Assembly (NCBI GenBank): GCA_013368325.1
Contig: JAACJK010000168.1
Location: forward strand, 248,001 to 312,000
Length of the DNA: 64,000 nt
Reading direction: 5' to 3'
Origin: Ephemerocybe angulata
Lineage: Eukaryota > Basidiomycota > Agaricomycetes > Agaricales > Psathyrellaceae
The notes under the pieces are model-generated. The model was not told the origin of the DNA. It did not search any database and saw only the letters and a list, made by a program, of their open reading frames with translations. How positions within the stretch are numbered: position 1 is the first letter of the stretch; every line of letters starts with the position of its first letter. The translations under genes and the position numbers were made by a program. Positions 22,519 to 34,105 of this stretch are shown piece by piece.

Positions 22519-23234
22519 CTTCCAGAGATGTGATGGGGAGAGGAGAGTTCGGTAAGAATTGTCAGGCTAACCGCTGTTCTTAGCGGTGGATGCGGACATC
22601 CACAAGCTGTAAATTATAGATACCTTTTTGTACTTATAACAGCCTTCCAGAACCCCCGGCTTTCAGTAATTGGACCGCGTCCGGCTAATATCACCTACTA
22701 TAGCTATCACCTATCACATTCGCTGATTGATGCCAATTTCGAAGAGAAGGAACCTAATGAAACAGGACACAGCTAAGACTCGCCCCGTATACAGCCGCAT
22801 CAGAAGGATGGTCGTTTCCGCGACCCATTTACACTTTGCACTTTGAAGCATTCAGTGTGTATCAGAGGTATTCCAGATGTGTAGCGGCGTATTGCTTTTG
22901 CTACTAGATGAAGTGATCCTGCATGGTACCAACATGTTAGCTCTATGTTGAGTTATCAGCCAATTATCAGCATCAGGCGGAATATCTGGCTCACCGGGGG
23001 GGTGATGGATACGGCATGGGCCCTGGATCTAATCTCAAACCCTTGAGGGATTATGTACAAGCCCTCCCACACGTACGTGAACGGCTCCCACCAAACCGGA
23101 TGTAAGCTTACCGTGGCGTGGCCGCGTTGTGACTTTAAATTGGAGGGTCTCCTATGATCTGCCAATGTTGAATGAGGTGCCTACTCTGACCATTGTACTG
23201 TTGATTCTGAGGAGCAGCGACCGCACGCATTTTC
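22519..23234. other. Upstream region of the kexin gene; no gene seen
   Basis: These 716 bases contain no coding stretch I can support. They should include the kexin promoter. CT-rich stretches are weak and no confident TATA box is adjacent to the start. Confidence 0.4.
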
Positions 23235-23813
23235 AAACTGCATGAAGTTGAACGCTGCATTTCCATCGTGCAGATTAGATTAGATTAGATGTCAGTGGTG
23301 ATGGGATCAGATCCCGGTTCAAGCTCAATTTGAAATTCAATTTGCAACGAAGCTCACTTTGTCTCCTCCCATGTGCTAAAACTGTCGAAAGCTAGGGCTA
23401 TAATGCAGGTATATGGATGGGCGGGCAAGCCTCCGGGTCACTGGCTGGAGTGGACTAAGCGCTGTCTTGACGATAAGCTCTGTGTTGGGTGTCTTGGACG
23501 TGGCTTGCTTAGGGTGACGCCGGGATCCGTCATCCTGGAGGTCGCGGAGCAAGGTTACATCGTTCATTGTGGTCTTCTGTCGAATCGATACATTCGAGCT
23601 TCCGGAGGCTCCAGATCATCAAAAGCGAGGCAAGTCCTCACTTCCTCAGGCGAACCCAACTCCAGCGATATGCCATCATCTCCCAGATACCTCGAAGCCG
23701 AGGGGACTCTGTGTTGTGTGTATAGGTCTTCCAGGGTAAGTCCAAACCGTCGTAGTTATGTGTCGTTGCTCACCGAATTTCTACCCTAACCTAACGCCTA
23801 ACCATCCTCATCG
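23235..23813 (+). repeat. Dispersed repeat, right copy (partner at 80-482)
   Basis: It starts with CAAACTGCATGAAGTTGA and ends with CCCTAACCTAACGCC, as does the left copy. An insertion near its beginning carries ATTAGATTAGAT...GATGGGATCA, a signature also found near 36780 and 45155. It contains no recognisable protein. The copies are clearly diverged, so this is an old repeat. Confidence 0.6.
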
Positions 23814-23906
23814 ACTACGGCGACATTGTTACTCCCATCCCAACTCTCGATCCGCCCCACCGTCTCACCTTCTCCTTTGTATCATCTATTGAACCCTCAC
23901 TCCCTC

Positions 23907-24337
23907 CAAGGGTGGTCCGGTCTTTAAAAAAAAGACCTGGGGTCGGAAAATCTGAAATGAGCCTTGAGGGTCCAACCAACCACCCACGTAAGCGCCAAGA
24001 CCTTCCAAATTGGGTAATTTCCATCAATTTTGGTTCCCGGCGCCGAATTTCGGCAAAATCCGAGTCACCGGTGATCGAATTCCCGTTTGGGCACATTGCC
24101 GGTTGGTGTCTCTACAGCCAATATACAACCCACAAACTCACTTACTGACCTCTTCTGAGCATGTAAGTAATACATTAAGTGGTTTAAATAATTTACACCC
24201 TCAGAAGAACCAGAAACCTCGTCCCAGGGCCCTATTTTAGGGTTTTGAGGAGGGGGTCCAACAATTTTTTTTCGAGCCTGGCGGCTCGACCAACCACCCA
24301 CCGTCCGGTCGGCTATTTAAAGACCGGACCACCCTTG
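23907..24337. mobile_element. hAT-like MITE, 431 bp, with 8-bp target duplication
   Basis: The ends are a perfect 22-bp inverted repeat (CAAGGGTGGTCCGGTCTTTA plus AA, and its complement), starting CA and ending TG. Both sides are flanked by ACTCCCTC (23899-23906 and 24338-24345), an exact 8-bp duplication. Eight bases and CA...TG ends are typical of hAT elements. No coding capacity is visible, so it must depend on a transposase elsewhere. Confidence 0.88.
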
Positions 24338-24345
24338 ACTCCCTC

Positions 24346-26058
24346 TCCCGCCGCCCCCATTCTTCACATCCTTCATCTCCCCGTGGATCGACCGTCGCGC
24401 TCATGGTTCCTCGTGAATCATCTCTACCAAAGACGACTCGCCTTCGCCGCACGCCTTTCTCCATCGGAACTCAGTTCTATCACAGAACTTGCTGCGTGAG
24501 CTGTCTGCAGTCTGGAGTGCATCGAACTCAAGACTCCTTGACTCGAAGGTCTCATGCGTTAGTCGAAGCGTCCAAACTTCGCTGTGATGCACCAGTCATT
24601 CTCGCCACCCTAGCGTACCCGCACGCACACCCTCAAAGACTACGAAGACACCGCATCGTTCGATCTTTCTTTTCCTTCGGGTGCTACTCTCCCCTCTTGG
24701 GAGGACCCGCCTCGCTTGCTCCGGCTCGTTTCGACGCGTCCCCGTGCCCTTTGCTTCTCGCGTTAATAAGGTCACCGTATGCGTGGAGGGTCACTCCTTT
24801 TCTTTCGTCTCTTGTCCGTCCCTCTTTGCCAGCGGCTCCGGTCCCGCCCCTTCGCTATCGTGGGTATCTGGTGTTCGGCTGCGTCGAGTTGGGATTTTAG
24901 TTGGATAGCTGGATGGCTTGTTGGGCGTGTGGCCCGTTACGTTGCGTTGTGCGAGGATAAAGGGGGGATGGGAACTGTGCGCGTGCGGGTACGAGTGTGG
25001 GCATATCCGCACGGAGTTGGAGTAGAACTGTGGGTCGTGCGGCGTGGATCGAGCGCGTTCGATCTGTTGAGTGGGGCCTGGGCGTGCTCTTTGGGTGTAG
25101 TGGCGCCTCTGACCGATGTCGATCGAGCGCGCATTGTTCGGTCGGGCGTCGAGACGTTGGAGGTATGGTTCGCTTTCGGTTCCGTTATGCTGGGGCGATT
25201 CTTGGTCATCTTGATCGATCTTTGCGGCAGCTTGGAGCTCTGTTGTTGACTGTCGATCGAGAATCGCGTGTGGGCGTTTGACTCGTCGCCCTTTACGCTC
25301 GCTACATCGCGCCTCTCGAGCTTCGCCCCCTCTGCACAGATACTGCTACCCCGACGGCATCGACGAGAATGGAGGGCAGTGCGCGTTTGAAGCAGTATTG
25401 GCGCGGTTTCAGTTTTGGTTGGGTTTTGGTTGGTTTTTCATGGCGGCTGTCTGGATTTTAGGTCGGGGACGGGAGAGAGGGAAAGGAGAGTATGAGCTGG
25501 GCTGTGATACGAGCGGGTGGTCGAGTTCGACATGCGGGGGGCGCGGAGATGTGGAAGTTGGGCGGTCTCGGATGTGGAGATGGTGGCTGAGATTGTTTGC
25601 AGCCGGAGGGACTCGTAGTGTGCGATCGCTGGTGTACGGTACGTCGGAGTGCATTGCTGTCGATGTAGGTTAATTCTTGGTTGCTGAACTCAAAGCCGCG
25701 AGCGCTGCGGAAGGATAGAATCTTCTATCCTGCTCAAACTCAGACAGAGAGCGAAAAGTTCCTAGCACGTTGATCGAATAGAAGAGTTCATCACAGTCCT
25801 CCAGCTCATTGACACTTTGATGCACAGGCTTGCCTCCGACATGAGCTGCATGACAAGTACCGGTCGAGGCAGAAGCGCCAATTCCTCGACAGAAGTTGAT
25901 CCGGACCGCTACCGAGTACCCTATGCAAACCCTAAGTATGCGGTGCCGAATGCTGGATTCGATGTTCTGCGGCTTTCACAGATGCCCGAGAATGACCGAG
26001 AAGGCGAAGTTGCTGACTGACCTCGCTTCCTTCCGTTCTATCACCGTCTCTCTGTGCC
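24346..26058. other. Long region without a supportable gene
   Basis: Open frames exist on both strands, but they are Ser/Arg/Val-rich, lack recognisable motifs and conflict with each other. The part 24850-25650 is G-rich on the plus strand. The last few hundred bases should contain the promoter of the TPR-CHAT gene. Confidence 0.4.
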
Positions 26059-29000
26059 ATGGAGTCGGTCCAGGTGCGTTCGTCCCGCTTGGTACGGTTT
26101 TACAACCCAACGCCTGACTCACTTATCTGCAGATTCACGTTGCGGGCTTGAACCCAGCGCTCGATGATATATATGGACAATATCGCACGGAAGTACAAGG
26201 GTGTAGGTCGTTGCTTGATCATGCTTCAATCGAAGATAGGATAAGCCGCCTGCGTAAGCTTTTGAAGAAGGATGCCACCACGGAGCGGAGCGAGCGTCAG
26301 TTTGAGTTGCTGTCACTGCTGCTAGGAAGATTCACGTTGTTTGGGTGGATGGATGACGTCGAGGAATCCGCTTCGCTGGTGGGAGAAGTTGTAAAGGATA
26401 TCGAGGTAAGTAATCTGATCATCTTCACGACCTTCGCTATACTCATACTTCAAGGGGTTACAGAGTAGAAGTGAGGGGCTCGAACACGCTCATCCTACCG
26501 TCTCACCCATCGGCACCCCTATTGACGCGGCAATTATCGGTGGAATCATCGAAGGTTACAATGACCATCTAAGCACCCATCCGTCTATCCCAGCCAGGAA
26601 TTCCGCTTATGCACGGTACCTCCTTCTCACGACGCAATGCATGCTCGTCTCTTCCTCATCGACTACAGATCAGTCATCCCAGTCGTCGTCTGAAAACCCC
26701 CCAAACGCCATAGATCTCACCGCATCACTCAACGCTCTCGAAGAATCTGTCGCCCTGTTTACGCCTGGAGATCCATTCCGCTTTGCCGCACTTATCACAA
26801 TTGCAGTGGCCCACTGGCTGACGGCGCTGCATGGACCGACCAAAACCGATTCCTGGTTATCGCTCTGGGAGATAAAGCGGGGGCTCTGGAGGTACGAGGA
26901 GGCGGCGAAAGAGGATAAGGATGGAAGGGAGATGCAGGAAACGGCGGCCGGGATGCTTGACCATGCGAAGGAGGAGATTCACATTAAAGCGGATGGTGGG
27001 TCTGGGAATTCTCCGAAGGGGGAGGAGGGCGATGACAGTGATTGGGAGGATGAAAGTGTTTCGGACGATGAAGCCGATGAAGACAAGGGCGACAACTGGA
27101 CGATTCGCCTTGGATTGGACGTCATCGTCGATATGCTGTCTCTGGCAGCGAAGGCAAATCGCCCCGCGCCCCACCCGTATCGCGCAGACACACTCGCGCT
27201 TCTCGTCCGTGCCCTTACAGTTCGCGCTGAGTTGGACGAAGGATGTTCCGTCTATGTGCATGAGAATGCGCAGGACCTTGACAAGGCGATCGAGGTTGGG
27301 CGAGAGGCGTTGTCTCTAAGACCCCCACCTCATTCTGAGAGGAGGTGGATTCTGCACGACCTGGGAGTCGCGCTGAACGACAGGTTTGAGAGGGCGAGGG
27401 AAATGTATGACTTGGAATTGAGTATTGAATGTTTCACGGAGCTTCTGGGTTTCGAAGATGGGTTGGCTAAGGAAGATGCGGGTGTGGGAGACGAGGAAGT
27501 CGAGGGCAGTACCGGAAGCGACGGAGATGACAAGGGAGACGAAGGCGAAGATCCAGTCCAGGATGCGAAGGATGATCGTTCCTATATCCTCGCTTTCCTC
27601 ACTCCACTTCTCTGGGAACGATTCGAAATGACGGGGGCCTCTGATAGCCTGGAGGAAGCCATCGAGTACGGGACCGAGGCCGTGCTGCTCAGGGAGCACC
27701 CCCATCCGGACAGGGCACTATCCTTGAACGACCTCGCGACGTGCTTGTTGACACGGCTCGAGTGGGCGAGCTCGACCAGACGCACATCCGGTTCAAGGTT
27801 GCGTGAAATCGATGAAGTTGTTCAGATGTACGAAGAGGTCCTCGGCTTGCTCGAAGATTCTGCCGATGGCGACGTACCCCAGACTTGGAGCGATGAGACT
27901 AACAACTCCGCCGCAAGCCCGACGACTGGACTGGCCAACGCCCTTTTGCTCAAGTATCAGTATACCCGTGACGGGCGTGACCTTGTGACAGCTATCGCGC
28001 GGGCGAGGGAAGGTCTTGCTATGCGCTCCGAGTCGGGACGAGGGAGAGTACATTCCCTTACGACGCTCGGGAAGGCTCTGTTCTCATTGAGTAAAGAAGG
28101 GAATATGGGGTTGATAGTCGAGGAGGGGCAACCCGACGATCCTCTCGGTGAAGCGCTCGAGCTGTTTCATGAAGCGCTGAGGCTGACCCCGGATACGGAT
28201 AGGGTTGGAAAGGCACTGGCGCTGGAGAACATGGCTGCGATCTTTGAGTATCGATACGATGTGTATGGGGATGTCGAGGACGTAAACAAGGCAGTCAAAG
28301 CGGGCATCGAAGCATTGGAGATGCGAGGGGTTGGAACTCGAGTGGAAGGCGAAGATGGTGCGTTGGACGGCGTAACGATCATGGCGAAACTCAACATCGC
28401 CAACGCGAGATTCACAACTAATCTTGCGAACGCGCTCATGTCCCGCTACGGACTTCTAGCCGCGAATAAGGGGGATTTGGCGAGCGCGATTGGGCTATAT
28501 GAAGCCGCCGTTGGAACTTGGTGGGAAGACGAAGTGGATGGAGGAGAAGTGACCGGGGATTGGTACGCTATGTGCTTGAGCAACCTTGCCGGTGCCTTGC
28601 TGGAGCGCGCTCGAGGTGATCAGAACGGTGAAACGGATGCCGGTGCCCAGGATTCCGAGAAGTCAGTGAAGCTGTATAGACGGTCATTGGCCCTTCGACC
28701 GGGGACGCACGCCGAGCGTGCTTCGGCGCTCGTCAACCTCTCATCTGCGCTTTTGGAGCGATGTAGTATTTCTCTGAGAGGGGGTGAGGGGCACAGTACG
28801 ACTGTCGTCCAAACCGTTCAAGAAGTGATTCACATGCTCAGCGAAAACGCTGTGAATCTTGCGCCGTCGCCACACCCGTTGCGGGTGCGAATATACCATC
28901 AACTCGCTCAAGCTTATGAACTCAAGTACACAATCTCCCACGAAGTCGGCGACCTCGACCAGTCATTTATCTTCGTACGCGAGGCCGCGACATACAACAT

Positions 29001-31039
29001 CGAGCTTGCGTTCGGCGGCAGGTCAGCTCACCACCGCCTCATTTCTTGTCAGCTCTGGGCTCGGAAAGCACGCTTCTACGAGCGAATGAAGACGGAGGGG
29101 ATGTCGGCCTACCGTACTGCTATGAAGCTCTTGCCCCCACTCGCGTCTGTTGAAATGGGTTTATCGGCTAGGCGGAGAGTGTTGAGCCATGTGGAGGGTC
29201 TGCCAGCTGCGGCTGCGCGAATGGCGATTGAGGTGGGAGAGGTCGACGAGGCGGTTGCATTCCTTACAACCATGTCTTCGACTTTTTGGGAGCAGGAATT
29301 CCAGATTAGAGATGGGAGCGGGATTGTCGGCGGAGAGGAAGATTTGAAACGGCTGAAGGCTATCGATGGGGAACTAGCAGGTCGCTTTGAGTCCGTCTCG
29401 AAGGAGTTGAAAGTGCAAAACTGGAAGGTCATACAATCAGCTGAACTCAGCACAAGTGTCTACGTGAACCCAGAGGCTGAGGAGACGTCGATGCTTGGTG
29501 CGTCCCGGTGGTGCCACATCATAGCGAATGAGCGAGAGTTGCTGCTACAGAAAATTCGCTCCTTGGAGGGGTTCGGTGACTTTCTTCTTCCTCCGTCAAT
29601 CGACAAGCTGAAAAGGGCGGCAAGAAAGGGTCCGTTGGTATTCCTAACGGGTCACGACGAATATGGGTGTGATGCTCTAATCCTTACTACCTCGGGCGTC
29701 AAGCATATCCCGCTCGTTGATCTGACCTTCAAAGCGTGTTTAAATCTTATACGCGCCATTTATTTGCTTACGACCAAGCAAACGATGGTATTTGTCGATC
29801 GAGAAGGGAGGGAGGGGTTGGGCCAAGCGAGCAGATCCTGCGCTAAGGAAGTCGGGGGGAAGGTGGGAGTTGACGACCATCCTGAGAGAACCCCAGGAAG
29901 TTGGGATGACTATCTCCGGGGGATGAGAAACGCACCACTCAAGGGACGACCACGCGAGTTTGAGGAGGTACTGAAGGCCCTATGGGTGACAACAGTCAAG
30001 CCTGTGATTCAAAATTAGGTCTCAACAAGGTACGCCTGCAATGTGCCTTCGCCGGGGAGGCACTTATTAAGTTGGCGCAGGTCGAAGATTCGCCATCGAA
30101 GCAGCGGATCTGGTGGTACCCCACTGGGCCATTTACACTACTCCCTATACACGCTGCTGGGGTATACAGTCGGTCAAGCTCAGAAAACGAGGAATGCGTG
30201 ATGGACTACGCCATATCCTCCTACTGCTCGACCATGCACGGGCTTCTCCATGACTGCGATGACTCCATACCTTCCGTTTCCTCACATCTACCAGATAGCA
30301 ACTCAAAGGTACTCGCTGTGATCCAACAGGATATCCCCGACCGGCCTGATCTCACTTTACGACACACTGTGGCCGAGCTCGAGACGATCAAGAAACATGT
30401 GAAGAATCTCGAGGTCCACCTTGGTTGCGATGCGCCGCTGTCAATAACAACTCCTGAACAGGTACTTAAGTCGATGCCTGCTGCATCGATTGTCCACTTC
30501 GGATGCCATGGAAAGCAAGACCTTCGGAATCCATTGAATAGCTACTTGTTGCTAAGTGGGGGAAAGCTCACCATGGGGGATCTTATTCGTGGGTCTGCAT
30601 CGAATGTTAAGGGGTTGAATGGTCGGAGTGCGTATAACCGAAGCGGGAGGTTGGCATATCTTAGCGCATGCGAAACGGCCAAGGTCGATCTCAAGCGGCT
30701 TGACCAAGCCCTCCACCTCACCGGCTCACTCGCGTTTGCAGGGTTCTCTAGTACTATTGGAACACTTTGGTAAATATGTACTGATACCTATGACGGTTCT
30801 GTAATGCTGATATCCTTCGTAGGAGTATCGCGGACGAAGATGGCCCCATCGTTGCAGATGTCGTTTATGGACATCTATTCAAAAAGCGTGAGCATTTGTC
30901 CAATCTTGGCCCCGAGAGTGCGGGTGATGGGCTCGACGTCACACAATCCGCATATGCCCTTCATCTCGCGGTGTCCGAGCTTCGGCGCCTTGGGAGGGCA
31001 TTTGAGAAGTGGGTTCCATTCGTTCATTTTGGGATTTAA
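26059..31039 (+). CDS. TPR-CHAT protein (caspase-like peptidase fold), about 1586 aa, with one apparent frameshift
   Basis: Proposed exons are 26059-26073, 26133-26405, 26464-30029, 30081-30769 and 30823-31039. They total 4760 bases, one short of 1587 codons. The missing base is in the AAAA run at 30011-30014: adding one restores IQKLGLN and joins the two long frames. The first 1000 residues are helical tetratricopeptide-like repeats (for example SLNDLATCLLTRLE, ALALENMAAIFEYRY, ASALVNLSSALLERC), with acidic linkers near residues 215-240 and 360-385. The C-terminal CHAT domain shows GPFTLLPIHAAG, the catalytic His block VHFGCHG and the catalytic Cys block LSACETA, ending IGTLWSIADEDG. CHAT domains belong to the caspase clan; the TPRs probably sense a partner. 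Similar genes are multiplied in Agaricomycetes, but substrates are unknown. The frameshift may be real or a base-calling error. Confidence 0.88.
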
Positions 31040-32204
31040 TTGGACGTTGCTAAGATCTGAATACCACTGTTTAAACACCATTGGTGATTTTTTTCGTCCT
31101 TCAATGTGCATTCTATGTTTTTCCGGTACCTCGTTTCAAAATTTCATCACAAATTGCTAAGTCCTACATGCAACGTTGTTAGTAGATATTATACAGTGAA
31201 GGCAGCTAGGAAAACGAGTAATAGGTAATCCTACGCAATTGCGTTGATGGTATTCCAGTTGTTCGGAAAGTATTCTACGTAGCACCCTCGGCCATGACGC
31301 ATAAATGTCACTCTGGCTATATAGGTTACCTTTGAGTGGGCTGCGCCGATCGCTCGCTATGAAAAATACACGTCTCATGGTCTTCACTGTAGACTAATCC
31401 GAAGTCTGCGCTCTTCCTCTGTAACGGGATTGACGAGCTTGTGGATCGGAGGGCAGTCTTCATCGCATAAAGGCGATTGACCCCTCGCACACACCGGATT
31501 TCATTTGTGATAATCCGATTCTCTACATTCACTTTTACCTTGAACACAAAGCATTAGCCCCAATCCTCGCAAAATTCGTCTACGATATAACGGTCATTTT
31601 CCCAGGACCGGAGCGGAGAAAGCCTTGCTCCTTGCTCAGCAAGGGGCCGAATGAAGGAAAGAAGACTCGTAAGACGTAGAAAGGTTGAAATTGCCCTTGG
31701 AAATAGTTCTCTCAAACATATGTAGTGTATGTTACCTTATATTTCACTCCGCAAAGTTCGTCTTGATTACAATGGCATAATCTCGAAATACGAATCACCA
31801 ACTCTCACTTCCTGAATACTTCTGCTGAGGGACGAGCACTACCGGATCTAAAATCATTGTTGGCTACGGCCGACTAGTAGGGCATGCTGAGAGGCTGGTG
31901 TTAGCGGCGACTGTTCCCCAGCAATCTCGTTCCCCTGCCCCCAAGACAAGTTAGTCAACGGCTGCTCTGTCTGACCGTTGACGCTGATTGGGTTGTTTCT
32001 GATTGGGACCGCTGAACCTTTACCTACCTACCTATCCCAACTGAAAGATCCCGCCTCCCGAGAGATGCTGATTATTCCCAGATACATAGACTTTCTAGGG
32101 TAGGGCGCTTCGTTGCTGAAAGGCATTGCGGGCTTTCTCGAGGGCTGTTCCCTGTTTGACACCTTGAGAGGCTAGGGTTTTTTGCTCTTCGTACTGAGGT
32201 TATT
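31040..32204. other. Intergenic region; nothing recognised
   Basis: AT-richer sequence downstream of the CHAT gene. No long or motif-bearing frame, repeat or structured RNA was recognised. Confidence 0.4.
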
Positions 32205-33068
32205 TTCGGAGGCATGTTGAAGAACAGGTTTGTAGAATACAGGAGAACTTGGGGAGCAAATTTGGGGCAAACCGAGAGTTCTACGTGGCCCGCCTATGGT
32301 TGGTCGGGCTTGTTAGCAGACGACTACCCCGAATGGTTAATCTCCGCCTCTGTTACACCCAATCCCGACTCAATAGCACTCTGCCGTAATTGTATCGTGA
32401 CCCTTCCTAATCAACTCGCTAATTTTGAAGTGATCCGGAAACCTGGCCAACTGACCCCCACCCTTTCCAATGTACAAGGTGTGGATCTTTTTGCTACGAT
32501 CCCACCGGCCGTCTTGCGCGATGGCGACTCTGACTTTGGCAGACGTGTCTTCACTGTCGAACCATTTATAGAACTGTTTTCCGCCCCCTATGACATTCAA
32601 GGATACGGTTTCTCTTGCTTCGAGCTCGTTTGAATCGTCCAGAGATAACGCGCGTTGGCTGTAGACGGTTGCAGCATCCTCGAGGAAGGCACGGAGTGAG
32701 GGGTGGAAGGGTACGTCGATAGTGCTGCGCGCAGCAAACCCGAGGTCGCGCTCTGAGTGGTAGTCGATGCCGGAGCGAACGTCTAGGTCATCGTAGTCCT
32801 AAGGGTAAGACCATGTCAATGGGACACGCATCATATCAAGCTGACTCGGGGCACAATGTGGTGAGTACTCACGCCATATGCGTATGCGGATGTTAGTAGA
32901 TATGAACTCGCAATGACGACGCCGAATAGACTTGCGATGTTAAGCTTCATATTGAACAGGGAGTGATGGCGTATGACTGTGAGCGCAATAAGGATAGCTC
33001 AGTGCCTTATATATATCTACGTAGAATCCTAAACTCCTTGGGGACGTTAAGCGCCGGATGCATAATAA
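32205..33068. repeat. Segmental duplication, copy 1 (partner 42313-43260)
   Basis: From TTTCGGAGGCATGTTGAAGA through the secreted-protein gene to GCGCCGGATGCATAATAA, this segment matches 42313-43260 closely, including both flanks and the intron. The second copy has an extra block near 42470-42540. So the duplication covers a whole gene with its promoter and terminator regions. Confidence 0.88.
32370..32950 (-). CDS. Small secreted protein, 168 aa (paralogue 1)
   Basis: Exons 32950-32873 and 32798-32370 add up to 169 codons including the stop. The first exon is almost exactly the signal peptide (MKLNIASLFGVVIASSYLL...AYAYG). The mature part begins DYDDLDVRSG and contains FHPSLRAFLEDAATVY and NELEARETVSLNV, which recur in the genes at 42546 and 43944. 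A second half with KWFDSEDTSAKVRVAIAQDG is followed by a basic C-terminus. Only one or two cysteines occur, so it is not a disulfide-rich toxin-like peptide. Family and role are unknown; secreted, duplicated and lineage-specific genes are often effectors or mating/cell-wall proteins, but nothing here decides. Confidence 0.82.
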
Positions 33069-33112
33069 TTGTGTGATGGGGATGGGGTGATGCTCTTTGC
33101 CGATGGGAAGAT

Positions 33113-33509
33113 ACTGGATGACTTTCCGCAGGCCTCTGACACAAAACAAACCGCTCAACAAAACAGATTTCTGAGGAAGCCGTGATGGCCGAGTACGAGG
33201 AAGGAAGGTGGAGTGATATGGCCGCGCTTAAGGCCAACACAAACTTCGATGTTTGTAGAGGCCTCCAGAGGCCTCTACAAACAAATTCTCCTCGAACAAA
33301 CCGTGCCATCACCTCCGACCTTCCTTACAAAGGTGTAAATCCGACGGCTATCTGCCTTCCCGCTTATGTGAGCTGATTGCTCGGTCTACTTTTGGGAGTT
33401 CGTTCGAGACCCGCCAGACAGCACCCGAGCATTCGGCAAGCCCTCCATCAGTTGAAATTTGTTCAGGAGGAATCTGTTTGTTGGAGACATCCTGCGGAAA
33501 GTCATCCAC
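33113..33509. mobile_element. Inverted-repeat element (397 bp) with a central perfect palindrome
   Basis: TGGATGACTTTCCGCAGG (33113-33130) recurs inverted at 33492-33509, with weaker similarity continuing inward (AACAAA, CAGATT). Inside, 33251-33282 is a perfect palindrome with 15-base arms GTTTGTAGAGGCCTC around CA. No target duplication is evident. It resembles a MITE or foldback element, with no coding capacity. The following 33510-34105 shows no gene I can support. Confidence 0.6.
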
Positions 33510-34105
33510 TGGCGGAAAAGGTGGCAACGATGTCGCCTCTTCTCCGACCACGAGTCTTGAAATAGCTTGAAATCAAATTTTCGGGCTTCCACGATCTATT
33601 CTTGGTGCTCTGTATCATCTTGTATCAGACCTAAGTACTTACCCTGACATACCTCACCCGCTCTCGAGTCCACACCTCATCTACCGCGCGCCATGCACTG
33701 CCATGCACCAAGCGCGGCCCGCCAGGCACGATCTCCGACACTTTACATACTCATTACGAGCCACTGCTACTATGGCAACGTTACAGAACGCCACACGCTG
33801 TTACACGCTGTTACACGGCCGATTTGAGTGGAGGCGAGTAAGTTTGAGGACCATCGCTGATCCGGGTCGAGGTCTCGAGAGTCGACGGACGTCGATGTTG
33901 ATGGAAAGGTACAGTGACAATGATGCGCAAGGTGCCACAGTCTGCTACTGGGTACAGCTGGATACCACGTCATGAACTCCATTAATGCTCCCAGAAATAC
34001 TAAAATCCAGACGTGCATAGAGTACAGGAGCCGGAGACATGATAGGTAGTACAGCCCCGAGACTCTATAACGCTGTGCGCGCCATGACCCGCCATCCTCG
34101 GCGTG

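Noticed and set aside
23820..25673. Possible gene(s) in overlapping plus-strand frames
   Set aside because: No frame shows consistent splice sites, motifs or plausible composition; part is the MITE.
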